Shown: positions 27,807-41,500, counted from the first letter of the stretch. The stretch: DNA of 64,000 nt from an uncultured Myxococcales bacterium (GCA_903924465.1 CAIYBN010000120.1:1-64000); one strand, 5' to 3'. The notes: generated by a model from the letters alone, not told the origin. Numbers and translations are program-made.

Positions 27807-30232
27807 TGCTCCACCCCGTCATCCGTGGTCAGGTTATCCAGCACTTCGCCGAGCGTCTTCAGCTTGCCGTTGCGTTCTTCCTGCAACTGCTTGATCGCAT
27901 CGGCCTTTTCCTGCTTGCGCATCCACGCCACGTCCACGCGGCCCAGGTCTGCTTCCAGGACGATCTCGCTCAAGCGATTCTGCGCGGCACGGATGAGACC
28001 GTAGCCGACCTGACGGGCCATGGCGCGCGAATCATCCTCGTACGTCCGCACCGTCACTTGATATTCCGCGATGTTGCGCTTTTCCTGACCGAGCACTTGC
28101 AGCATGCCGGAAATCCGCTCAGTCGCGCGAACGGCAACCGTGTTCATCAGATCGCCCATCGCGACGACCAGCTTGTCGATGTCGTGGCGCACGTTGGTCA
28201 GGCGCAGGACCGCGTCGCCGTAGCGCCCGGTCCGACTCAACGACGCGATGTAGGCATCCTGCTCAAACCGTTGCGCCGCCAACAGGCGAAGGCGAATCAT
28301 GTTCTCGTCGCTGGACACCTTGTCGCCCGCGCCGAAAGCTTGCGACGCGACTTCGAAATTCGTGTTCAGTTCTTCCAGTTCCCGGAAAATTCGCCGGACT
28401 TCGTCGTTCACTTCGTTCAGCCGCGCACGAATCTCGTTCTCCTGGTCCTTGGCCATCACGATGCCGCCGTCGCCATAGAGGCGGTCGTTCAGCATCTTGG
28501 CGACGCCCTGGGCGTTCAATTTCAGCTGTTCGAGCAGCAGGCGATTCTCGCTCAAATCCCCGGAAAGACGTTGAAAATCATTGGACACGCGCGTCTGACG
28601 CTGAATGTAGTCGCCTTTGGTCGGCGGCACTTTGCCAAACGCTTCCTGCCACTTCTTGCGCTGCTCCTGGAGCGCATCGGCCTTGGTCTTCTCTTCGTCG
28701 TTCATGTCGCCGTACGCCAGAACACGCAGCATTTCCACAGCGCGGCGGCCGACATCGACGGCGCGATTCTGGTCCTCGGCGACGCGCATCCACGCGTCCT
28801 TCAACTCCGGGAACATGTCCAGACGGCTCGACTCGCGCAGCGCCGCGTCGATCGTTTTGGCGAGCTTCTCGGACTCCTTGACGTCCGCACGCTCCGCGGC
28901 CATGTCGTCAAACAGCGACACAACACGCTGCATGTCCTCGTCTTTTTCGATGTACTTGGCCACGCGCTCAGAAACCGGCCGTGCCACCGTGTATTCTTCC
29001 GAAGCCCGGTTCAGCAGCCAATTGAAGAAGTTCTCCAAGTTCTTGTCGTCGCGGGCGAACTGGTTCAGCTCCTGGGTAATCGCGCCGAAGCGTTCCACGA
29101 CGTCCTGATACGCGGCATCGGCCTGATCGTACTGCTTGTCGATCATGTTGATCCGGCCGCGCAACACCGCCGCCTGAACAGCCACGCCGTCGTCGCTCAC
29201 GGTCAACAACAGAATATCCAGTGCTTCAAGGGCTTTGCGAGTCTCTGCGGCCGCCGCGACGCGATCTTCCTTGACCCGCGCCGCCGCCACGTGCGCCGCC
29301 GCGGACTCGTACAGCGCTTCTTCATACAGCACGGAATTGCGGTCGACGGCCTTGTAGTAGCGGGTCGACTCCTCAAAGCGCTTGCCCTGCAACAGCAATC
29401 GGCCCAACGCGACATTGGCGTAGTCGAGCACCGTCTGGTCCGGCCGGCGCGATTCGTCCGTCGCCGAAGCGGCGCTCGCAACTTCGACGAAATTGGCGAT
29501 CGCTTCGTCCAGCCGCTTGTTGGCGACGTTGATCGCGCCGAGGTAGAACTTCGCAGCGGCCCAGCGCTTGTCATCCGGCGCCACGGCGCGCAGGAACGAC
29601 TGGGCGCGCGTGTAGGCTTTGGCGGAAAAGAATGCGCGGCCGAACTGGTAGGACAACTCCGACTTCCGCTTGTCCTGTGGCAGGGCGTCCAGCCGCCTGG
29701 CGTACATTTCCACGTCGTCAATGCGGTGCAAACGCACGGCAATATCGGCGAGTTGCTGCAATGCCTGCTGGAAGTAGGGCGAATTGGGCGACCGCGCGAT
29801 CGCGTCCAGATACCGGCGCGCGCCCATGTAATTGCGCGTACGGAACATGCAATCGCCCAGCATGAACAGGCCCTGACCATAGTCACGGCTCTTCTGGAAG
29901 TCGGGATTGGTCACGAGGTCCGTCAGGAGCACGGACGAAACGCCCAGATTGCCGCGGTCGTAGGCGATTTGCGCATCGACGAAACGCTTGTCCAGCGGAA
30001 AGCGCCGCTCGCGCAGCACAGCCGCTTTGAGCGTGTCGTCGATGTTGCCCACGTCGGTCTTGAGATTGTTCGCGTCGTTCTCAATCCCGCGCGCCAAGTC
30101 CGGTTGGTCGCTGGCCTCATCCGCAAAAGCTGAAGGCACCGCGCCACACGTGAGGGCCGCCAGCACGAGCGCCAACGCGCGCTGCGTGGCGCGACTCGTC
30201 AGGCTCATCAGTGGGGACATGCGGTCGGTCAA
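27803..30232 (-). CDS. Large TPR/coiled-coil periplasmic protein, GltC-like
   Basis: 809 aa, signal peptide 'LVLAALTCGAVPSAFA', TPR-like repeats; ATGA overlap with downstream 1421-aa gene. Confidence 0.6.
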   Translation of the reverse strand: MTDRMSPLMSLTSRATQRALALVLAALTCGAVPSAFADEASDQPDLARGIENDANNLKTDVGNIDDTLKAAVLRERRFPLDKRFVDAQIAYDRGNLGVSSVLLTDLVTNPDFQKSRDYGQGLFMLGDCMFRTRNYMGARRYLDAIARSPNSPYFQQALQQLADIAVRLHRIDDVEMYARRLDALPQDKRKSELSYQFGRAFFSAKAYTRAQSFLRAVAPDDKRWAAAKFYLGAINVANKRLDEAIANFVEVASAASATDESRRPDQTVLDYANVALGRLLLQGKRFEESTRYYKAVDRNSVLYEEALYESAAAHVAAARVKEDRVAAAAETRKALEALDILLLTVSDDGVAVQAAVLRGRINMIDKQYDQADAAYQDVVERFGAITQELNQFARDDKNLENFFNWLLNRASEEYTVARPVSERVAKYIEKDEDMQRVVSLFDDMAAERADVKESEKLAKTIDAALRESSRLDMFPELKDAWMRVAEDQNRAVDVGRRAVEMLRVLAYGDMNDEEKTKADALQEQRKKWQEAFGKVPPTKGDYIQRQTRVSNDFQRLSGDLSENRLLLEQLKLNAQGVAKMLNDRLYGDGGIVMAKDQENEIRARLNEVNDEVRRIFRELEELNTNFEVASQAFGAGDKVSSDENMIRLRLLAAQRFEQDAYIASLSRTGRYGDAVLRLTNVRHDIDKLVVAMGDLMNTVAVRATERISGMLQVLGQEKRNIAEYQVTVRTYEDDSRAMARQVGYGLIRAAQNRLSEIVLEADLGRVDVAWMRKQEKADAIKQLQEERNGKLKTLGEVLDNLTTDDGVEQ

Positions 30233-30303
30233 AGGGTTCGCCTCGCGGGGGGGGTGCAGGACGTCGGGTTCTGCAGGACATGCAATCGCTGCAGACGGCT
30301 GGG

Positions 30304-31203
30304 TTATTTGCCCGGAGCGGTGTCGCCTTCCACCGGCTTGGCCGTCTTGTTCTGGATGAGCTTGACGTCGTATTTGATCGACGGCTTGTCCTCCAAGTCC
30401 GTGCCGATGCCGCCACGTTCGTAGCCAATCACGGAGACTTCCGTCACACGGCCTTTTTGGGCGTAGAACGTGTACACGGACTTCAGCTTGAAGACGTAAC
30501 CTTCCAAGTAGCTGAACACGTCCGAGTTGCCGCGGTAGACCATTTCGACCGTCAACGAGTGGTTGCCCGCCGTCGCCGTGCCGTTGAAGATCTCGAACTC
30601 CTTGCGCTGGTTCAGCAGACCGTTCGCGTTGTCCTGATAGTAGATCTTCTTGCCATCCAAGTAGTACAGCACGGACTGAAGTTCAAAGAAGCTGCCCATC
30701 TCGTTCTTGTGGATGAGCACGGCGCGCGATTCAGCAATCACGTTGTCCAGAATTTGTTCCTTGAGCAGGAGCAACTTCGCCTTGGTATTGAAGATTTTTT
30801 CCTTGACGGCAATCACCCGCTCTTCAATGCCGCGCAGCTTGGCATCGTATTGCGCGTCACCAGCGGCCGGAACAACTTCGGCCGCGGCGGGGGGCGCAGC
30901 GGTGGTCGTGGCGGGTGCGGCCGCGGGCGTTGTCGGAGCGGCCGCAGGTGCCGCCACTGCCGTTGGCGGAGCCGCCACCGTAGGCGGAGCAGCCACCGTG
31001 GGCGGAGCAGCGGGCGCCGTATCCACTGCGGGTGCGGCCGTCGCCGGAGCATCCGCGGATGCGGCGTCGGCGGATGGGTCCGTTGGCGCGTTCTGGGCCA
31101 GCGCCGAAACAGCCTGCGTGCCCAGCAAAAACAGCAGCGCCGCCGTCGCGGTCAGGCGATACCTCGGGTCCAGTCGGCGTCTCACTAGCAGATCGTGCAC
31201 CAT
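30304..31203 (-). CDS. Secreted Ala/Pro-linker coiled-coil protein, first gene of the Glt-like operon
   Basis: Signal peptide then 'APPTVAAPPTVAAPPTAVAAPAAAPTTP' linker, then coiled coil and beta-rich C-terminus. Start chosen at 31203. Confidence 0.6.
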   Translation of the reverse strand: MVHDLLVRRRLDPRYRLTATAALLFLLGTQAVSALAQNAPTDPSADAASADAPATAAPAVDTAPAAPPTVAAPPTVAAPPTAVAAPAAAPTTPAAAPATTTAAPPAAAEVVPAAGDAQYDAKLRGIEERVIAVKEKIFNTKAKLLLLKEQILDNVIAESRAVLIHKNEMGSFFELQSVLYYLDGKKIYYQDNANGLLNQRKEFEIFNGTATAGNHSLTVEMVYRGNSDVFSYLEGYVFKLKSVYTFYAQKGRVTEVSVIGYERGGIGTDLEDKPSIKYDVKLIQNKTAKPVEGDTAPGK

Positions 31204-31519
31204 GGTGCCTCGCAACGTCCGTCTCGATGCAGTTTGTCGACAGCGCCCAGACGGGCTCCATCGTCCTGCATGGTCCTTTGCGAATCGCCCATGGGTGCGC
31301 GTTCGCCAGCGTCGTGTGGCCCGGCGCAAGGCCTGAACCACATGGAAAATCCCGCGAGTGGAATCGCGCCGACGCATGCCGAGCGCGATCGCATTCGCGG
31401 ACAATCGACTGGAGTATAGGCCGGCAAAACGGGAGGGTCAAATCCTCCTTGGGTCCGTTCCGATGCCGAGAACCGGGTCAGTAGACACAGGTTGACGCTG
31501 TCTTGGATCTTGTGCGTGG

Positions 31520-32548
31520 TCAAACGTCCAGTGGATTCCACTTGGGCTGCACCACCGGCGTCTCCGGGGAAAACTGGAGCGCCAAGGCCGTCAGGAGTCG
31601 TTCGACGCCGGTGCCGTCGACCGACGACAGCGGCAGAACCGGCTGGCCGATCAGCTGCGCCACTTCGTCCGCGCGCGCCTGCGCGTCTGGACCCAGCGCA
31701 TCGGCCTTGGACAGCACGACCAAACTCGGACGCTCCAGCAGCGACGGATCGTGCTCGTGCAGCTCCCGTTGCAGCACCATCCACTGGTAGTCCGGCGCGT
31801 CGCGGTCGACCGGCGAGAGGACGTAGACCAGAATCCGACAGCGCTCGATGTGGCGCAAGAACCGCAGGCCCAGCCCGGCCCCTTCTGCCGCGCCGGGCAC
31901 CAGTCCTGGAATGTCGGCGACCGTAAAGACGCGGTCGTGATGGCGGACCACGCCCAGATTGGGCACCAGCGTGGTGAACGGATAGTCCGCGACCACCGCC
32001 CGCGACGCGGAGACTTGCCGGATGAGGCTGGACTTCCCGGCGTTCGGGTAACCGACGAGCGCAACGTCCGCCAGCAGTTTCAATTCCAGGCGCAGCGACT
32101 TGCGCTTGCCATCCTGCCCGGGATTCGCGTGGTCCGGCGTCTGGCGCGTAGCGGTCGCGAAGTGGACGTTGCCCCAGCCGCCATTGCCGCCGGTCAGCAG
32201 CACGACGCGCTCGTCGGGCAAGGTCAAATCCGCGAGCAGCACGCCGGTGTCGTCGTCAAACACCTGCGTACCTGGCGGCAGGTAGAGCACCAAATCTGCG
32301 CCGTCGCGGCCCGTCTTGCGCGCCGTCATGCCGTCCTGGCCGTCTTCCGCCGTGTACAAGCGCTTGTGGTGGTAGTCGTGCAGCGTCCGCGAGCGATTAT
32401 CGGCCACGAGCACCACGTCGCCGCCCTTGCCCCCGTCCCCGCCGTCCGGCCCACCGCGCGGAATGTACTTCTCGCGCCGAAAGCTCTTGGAGCCGTGACC
32501 GCCGTTGCCCGACTGTACCGCGACGATCGCCTGATCGATGAACTGCAT
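31520..32548 (-). CDS. obgE: GTPase Obg/CgtA
   Basis: 'MQFIDQAIVAVQSGNGGHGSKSFRREKYIPRGGPDGGDGGKGGDVVLVAD', 'VALVGYPNAGKSSLIRQVSASR', 'VADIPGLVPGAAEGAGLG'. Confidence 0.97.
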   Translation of the reverse strand: MQFIDQAIVAVQSGNGGHGSKSFRREKYIPRGGPDGGDGGKGGDVVLVADNRSRTLHDYHHKRLYTAEDGQDGMTARKTGRDGADLVLYLPPGTQVFDDDTGVLLADLTLPDERVVLLTGGNGGWGNVHFATATRQTPDHANPGQDGKRKSLRLELKLLADVALVGYPNAGKSSLIRQVSASRAVVADYPFTTLVPNLGVVRHHDRVFTVADIPGLVPGAAEGAGLGLRFLRHIERCRILVYVLSPVDRDAPDYQWMVLQRELHEHDPSLLERPSLVVLSKADALGPDAQARADEVAQLIGQPVLPLSSVDGTGVERLLTALALQFSPETPVVQPKWNPLDV

Positions 32549-32962
32549 GACGTTTTGACCACCCTGCCGCGCGCTTGCCGCACGGTCTCGCGGCAGGCTT
32601 GTACCGCGCCGACGGTCCGCGAAGCAACGAGAACCGCGTGCGGCGGCTCGAATCTCACAAAATGACTTGCGATTAGCTTGTAGAATCGAAGTGTTGAGTG
32701 AGCGACGCACTGATCTGAGGCACGCCGTGATCACGGCATCCACGCCCGCACGATCGACCGCACCGCACCGCGATGTGGCAGTTTGGCAACAACGCCGTGA
32801 CAGGCAAATCCAGATCCGGATCCAAGGGTTGCGCACCGGCATGCGCCGTTTGTCCACAGCCGGGCGCCGTCCGGCGTTGAAGAGTTCACATTGCATGAGG
32901 GTCGATCTGCGCCAAGCGCTGATTTTGACGTCAAAAGCGCGATCGGCGAGGCAAATCGCGCA

Positions 32963-33009
32963 CCACAACATGTAGTGGTCATGTATTTTTTTGACACAAC
33001 CTGTAGTGG
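32963..33009 (+). promoter_or_regulatory. Tandem NrdR-box-like operators upstream of nrdJ
   Basis: CCACAACATGTAGTGG (32963-32978) and ACACAACCTGTAGTGG (32994-33009) versus NrdR consensus ACACWATATATWGTGT; starts 31 bp apart; TTGACA at 32991-32996 overlaps box 2. Confidence 0.8.
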
Positions 33010-33346
33010 TGCGACGCTGAGCCTCGGGTTGACCGCAAGGGGCGCTCAGGCTAGTTTCAGGGTCAGGAACGGCAGCGAACGATGAGTGCCAGCAGGCTTG
33101 CCTGCGAAGCTACGCTTGTCGCCGCGACCGGCACTGCCAGACAAGCCTCTCTCCGCCACAGCGGTCACGGTTGGGCCCGACGCACAGCGCGTCGGGTCCC
33201 GTTGCGACCGGATGGACCGGTTTGCATTCGCCGCGGTGGGACGCGGCAGATGATTGCGCTCGGGTAGTAACGGCACGGACGGTTGGCCTGCCCAGTCGTC
33301 GCCGAAACGGACCTCAGGTCGGATGACCGGCGCGAAGGGGGGCGAG

Positions 33347-36553
<3,207 letters not shown>

Positions 36554-36580
36554 GACGACCCGGAAAGGGCGTGAATCGGG

Positions 36581-36615
36581 CAGGGGCGATCTTCGGGTCG
36601 CCCCTGCTGCTTTTT
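36581..36615 (+). terminator. Rho-independent terminator after nrdJ
   Basis: CAGGGGCGA-tcttcggg-TCGCCCCTG followed by ctgcTTTTT. Confidence 0.8.
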
Positions 36616-36871
36616 GCCCACGACGTCACCGCGTGTCACGCACCCATCACCCCAAATCCACCAGTGAATTTGCCTGGGCCGCCGATTCTGGATGCAGCCA
36701 GGAGAAAATGGCGCGAAGGCGACCTTCACGGTCGTCGAGCGTCATTTGCGACGCGGCGACGCCGAAATGCGCCAGAAGCGGTGGATCCAGGTCACCGACC
36801 GCTTGGCAGGCGCGGCCGTTGACGCGACACTCGCGCCGTCCCGATGGGACACCAAGGACGTCACTTCCATC

Positions 36872-38545
36872 ATGCCAACGCTTGATCCCCGGTTTCCCAA
36901 AGGTAGCGCCCTCCTCGCCCAGCCGCGGCTCAACCGCGACGCCGCGTTTACGCTCGCTGAACGCGAAGAACTGGGCTTGTCCGGACTGCTGCCACCCGCC
37001 GTGTTTACCATCGAGCAGCAAGAGGCCATGGAAACTGAGCATCTGGCGGCGAAAGTGGATCCGCTGGAGAAGTACGTCGGCCTGATTGCGCTGCTGGAGC
37101 GCAACGAAACGCTGTTTTACCGCGTGCTCGCGAACAACCTGGAAGCGCTCGCGCCCATCATCTACACGCCGACGGTAGGGCTTGCGTGCCAGCAATACAG
37201 CCACATTTTCCGCCGGCCGCATGGTCTTTACCTGACGCCGGATGACGCCGGCAACATGGTGGAGCGCCTGTGCAACATGGCGGATGCCGAGGTGCGCCTG
37301 ATCGTCGTGACCGACAACGAGCGCATTCTGGGTCTGGGCGATCAGGGCGTCGGCGGGATGGCGATTCCGGTAGGCAAGCTGATCCTGTACGCGGCCGGCG
37401 CAGGTATCCACCCGCAGCACTGCTTGCCCGTGAGCCTCGACGTGGGCACCGACAACGCCGCGCTGCTGGACGACCCGTTCTACCTGGGCCACCGCGCGCC
37501 CCGCCTGCGTGGGGCGGCCTACGATGCGCTGGTCGCTGAGTTCGTGCACGCGGTCCAAAAAGTGTTCCCGCGTGCCGTGCTGCAATGGGAAGATTTCAAG
37601 AAAGGCAACGCCTTTCGGCTACTGGAGCAATACCGCGACCAAGTGCGCAGCTTCAACGACGACATCCAGGGCACGGCGGCCATCACGCTGGCCGGCGTGC
37701 TGTCCGGCCTGCGCATCACCGGTGAAACGTTGGCGCAGCAGCGGATTCTGTTCGTCGGCGCGGGCGGAGCGGGTGTCGGAATCGGTGGTCTCATCCGCGC
37801 GGAGTTGCTCGCCCAGGGCACTTCGCTGGCGGAGGCGCGGCGCAAGCTGCTCTTCTTCGACTCCGACGGTGTGCTCTGCGACACCCGGCCGGTCAAAGAT
37901 CCGTACAAGGCGCCGTTTCGGCTCAGCAGCGAAGACGCAGCGACTTTGGGCGTGACGCCGACCATGAGCCTGTTGGAGCTCGTCCAGGCGTTCAAACCGA
38001 CCGTGCTCGTTGGCACGTCGGGGCAGCCAGGCGCCTTTGACGCCGCGGTTCTGCAGCAGATGGGCGCGAACTGTGCGCGACCCATCGTCCTGCCGCTCAG
38101 TAACCCAACCAGCCAAGCGGAATGTACGCCGATGGCTGCGCTCACGTACTCGGACGGGCGCGCGCTGGTGGCGACCGGCTCACCGTTCGTACCGGTGCAG
38201 TTGGGCGATCGCACGTTTGTGATCGGCCAATGCAACAACGTCTTCATTTTTCCGGGCTTGGGCTTGGGGCTGCTGCTCAGCGAAGCGCGACGCGTTCCGG
38301 ACAGCCTGTTCCTCGCGGCAGCGCACGCGGTCGCGGATTTTACCCAGACGCACCACCGCGGCGAAGAGACGCTGTACCCGCGCATCGCCGAGTTGCGTCA
38401 GGTCAGCCAGTACGTGGCGCTGCAGGTCGCCAAGGCCGCAATCCACGCGGGTGTGGCCGATGCAGTGGACGACGCCACGCTGCAAGCGCGCGTCACGGCC
38501 TGGCACTGGGCGCCGGCCTACGGGCCCATTCAGCGCCACGTCTGA
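36872..38545 (+). CDS. maeA: NAD(P)-dependent malic enzyme
   Basis: 'FTLAEREELGLSGLLPP', 'IIYTPTVGLACQQYSHIFRRPHGLYLT', 'SFNDDIQGTAAITLAGVLSGLR', 'VGAGGAGVGIGGLI', 'PLSNPTSQAECT', 'GQCNNVFIFPGLGLG'. Confidence 0.95.
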   Translation: MPTLDPRFPKGSALLAQPRLNRDAAFTLAEREELGLSGLLPPAVFTIEQQEAMETEHLAAKVDPLEKYVGLIALLERNETLFYRVLANNLEALAPIIYTPTVGLACQQYSHIFRRPHGLYLTPDDAGNMVERLCNMADAEVRLIVVTDNERILGLGDQGVGGMAIPVGKLILYAAGAGIHPQHCLPVSLDVGTDNAALLDDPFYLGHRAPRLRGAAYDALVAEFVHAVQKVFPRAVLQWEDFKKGNAFRLLEQYRDQVRSFNDDIQGTAAITLAGVLSGLRITGETLAQQRILFVGAGGAGVGIGGLIRAELLAQGTSLAEARRKLLFFDSDGVLCDTRPVKDPYKAPFRLSSEDAATLGVTPTMSLLELVQAFKPTVLVGTSGQPGAFDAAVLQQMGANCARPIVLPLSNPTSQAECTPMAALTYSDGRALVATGSPFVPVQLGDRTFVIGQCNNVFIFPGLGLGLLLSEARRVPDSLFLAAAHAVADFTQTHHRGEETLYPRIAELRQVSQYVALQVAKAAIHAGVADAVDDATLQARVTAWHWAPAYGPIQRHV

Positions 38546-38553
38546 CAGTGCGG

Positions 38554-41500
38554 TCACGGACAAAATGTGGCTTTGTCGTCGCAGCAGTCGCCAAACGGAC
38601 CGGGCGTGCAGTTGACGTCGCACCAGCACAAGCCACCGCCAGATTTCTGACTCTTCCAGCCGCACATGTTTTGACAACCGCTCGTCGGCTTCGCGCAGTC
38701 GGCGGGACAGACGTGGTTGTTCTCACCGGCGCCGCACACGCCATTTCCGCAAGCCGGGCAATCAACTGGGCAGCTCGTCACCGTTTCGCCGGATTCGCAA
38801 ATTCCGTCGCCACAGTTGGGCGTGCCGCACTGGCCCAGGACGCATGATTGGCCGAGCGCGCAGGCAGTCCCGTCCGGTGCACCGCCGATGGCACAGCTGC
38901 CCGCTTGGCAGAAATCGACGGTGCACGGGTCACCGTCATCGCAAACCAACGCATCGCATGAAGCCGGACAGTCGCCGGGGCACGAGCTGCTGGTCTCCTT
39001 GATGTTGCATTTGCCGTCGCCACACGTGCCGAGTAACGGGCACGCCGTCGCGGATGAACAAAGGCCTCCGTCCAGACAAGTTCGGGGCGTCGCTGGCGCC
39101 GAGATCGTGCATTTGCCGGCGGCGCATCCGTCATCGGTGCAGGGATTGCCGTCGTCGCAAATGAGGCTTTCGCTGACACAGCCGCCGCTGGAGGCGCACG
39201 TCAAGCCGCCATGGCTGTCCGACCGGCGCAGCCAACCGCCGTCTGCCTGACTGCCCACCGCCCAGACACCGCTCGGAAGCCCGACGGTCGCCACGTCCAG
39301 CAACTGCGAGCCCGGAGAACCCAACGCGAGCGACAGCAACCCGCCGAGGGGCCCAAATCGTGCGATGCTGCCCTGCGAGATTCCGCCGATCACGCGCTGC
39401 ACCCCGACAGCGCTCGTGCCATCCGGGAGCACCGTCAGCGCGCGGACATCGGTCAAGCCACTGACCGGCCACTGCACGGCAAACTCGAAGACGCCGTCGG
39501 GTCCATAGCGCTCGACCGCCACGCCCTTGGCGCCCAAGCCAGCGACCAGCCAGCCGCCATCGGGCATCGTCGCCAGCGACGTCAAAGTGGCGACGCTGAG
39601 CGGTTTGGCCCACATTTCCTGCATGCTGGCGTCCAACCGATGCATTTTGGCGACCGTGCCTTCAACGGTGAGCACGCCACAGCCGCCTTGAGCCGCAGCC
39701 GCGACCGCGAGGCCGCTCGACAGCCCGAAACTGCCGGGCAAGGTCGTGGTGACACCGTTCCACGCGGCGTCGAAGCGCTCGATGAACGCCGTTTGCGCCG
39801 GGACACCGATGTCCGATGTGCCGACCACGACAACAGCGTCGTCGTTCAGGACGGCTATGGCTGTGGACTTGCCTGCACTTGCGCCGTCCACGCTGACCGC
39901 GGCCGCGAGAGCCGAACCCGTGTCGGTGACACGCCGAATCGTTCCGCCTGAATCGCCTTGCAAAATCACGGCCCACGCGTTGGCGAGGACCGCCACGTCG
40001 CTGATCGCGCCGCCCGCGACGGTCTGGCTCCACACGGTCTTGCCGGATGCATCGAGCCGAGCGACTGCGCCGGCTGGCCCCGCGACGACCGCGCCTCCGT
40101 CAGCACACGGCGCAATGTCCGACCAGGCGGCGACGCTGCCATCGGTGCTGTCGAACAGGCCGTCCACTCCGGCGGAGCATTTGCCAGACGCGCAGACGTC
40201 CACGACGGTGCAGACATTGCCGTCATCACAGGGCACGGACGCCAGGGGCGCGTGGCTGCAAGTGCCGCCAGCTGTGCAGACGTCGGTGGTGCACGCGAGG
40301 CCATCCGCGCACGCGCTCAACGTCAGGTTGCTACACAGCTGCGAGACCGCACAGTCGCCTTCGCCCCATGGATCGACGCGCAGGACCAAGCCAACTGCCG
40401 GCGCCGGTGTCTGGCCGGCGATCACGGCGCCACCGCCCGCCAGCAACGCGAGACTGTGCGCCGTCCCTGCTTGCTGCGTCTTTTGCCACTGCAAGTTGCC
40501 CGACAGGTCAAACGCGCCCTCCCAGACATTCGCGCCTTGCACACCGACAAATCGCCACGTGCCATCTGGCGCCACGACTCCGGCTGAGACTGCGGTCAAC
40601 GTGCCGGGCGACCAGAAGGCTCCATCCAGCCATGCGCCGTCCGCTGTCGTGTGTCCAAACCAACGCGACGTGTCGGCCCCATTCGGCCGCGAACCCGTCA
40701 CGTACGCCGTGCCGTCGGTAGCAACCGTGACCGCGGAGAACTCACTCCCGGCGCCACCAAAAGCCCGCTGCCACAGCACCGCACCCGATGCCGAATAGCG
40801 CACCATGAGCGCGGTTGCAGCATCAACCCCGAGGCCAGCGCAGGACCCGACCGCGAGCGCCCCACCATCAGGCAGTCCGACAACGCCGCGCAGCACGCTG
40901 GGACCAAAGCCATCGGCGGTCGCGGTCCACAACGGTGCCCCGGTGTCCTGAAGTCGTGCGATGTGGCCAGCCTTGTCCAAAGCCAGCCAGCCAGTCCCCT
41001 GCCCGACCAGCTGAACGACGTCGCCCGCACCCCACTTCGCGAACGGCAGAACTTTCTCCTGGAAGCCATTGGCGTGAATCAACTGGACAACCGCATCGGT
41101 CGAGGTGGCGCCACCCAACGCCAGCGAGCCGTCTGCGGCCACCGCGACGCTGCTGAAATGCGCATCGCCGGCCGGGTCGATCAGTGCCGGCAGATTCTCG
41201 ACCAGGTCTGACGCCGCATCGAGATGAACGGCCCAGCCTTCCTGCCACGACGCGCCGGCACGGGCACCGACAGCGACGATTTCACCGGCTGGCGTCGTGG
41301 CAACGGCGTTGAACTGGTCGTCTCCGCCCATGCCCCCGTCCAACGAGGTCGACCACAGCTTCGGTGAACTTGCACACACGCCCGCTGTGCACGATCCAAG
41401 CAGCTTGCACATGCCGTTCGCCGGGCAGCCGGAGCCGTCTTCCAGGTTCACGTTGCTGCAGCCGCCAATCGCGTCGCAGACGTCGGCGGTGCACGCGTTG

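Noticed and set aside
27701-30133. 810-aa plus-strand ORF
   Set aside because: Antisense shadow of the 809-aa TPR gene; no recognisable motifs.
33020-33330. Cobalamin riboswitch upstream of nrdJ
   Set aside because: Fragments such as 'GGGTTGACCGCAA' and 'GGTCAGGAACGGCAG' looked suggestive, but I could not assemble the conserved core and B12-box in the right order. Needs an Rfam scan.
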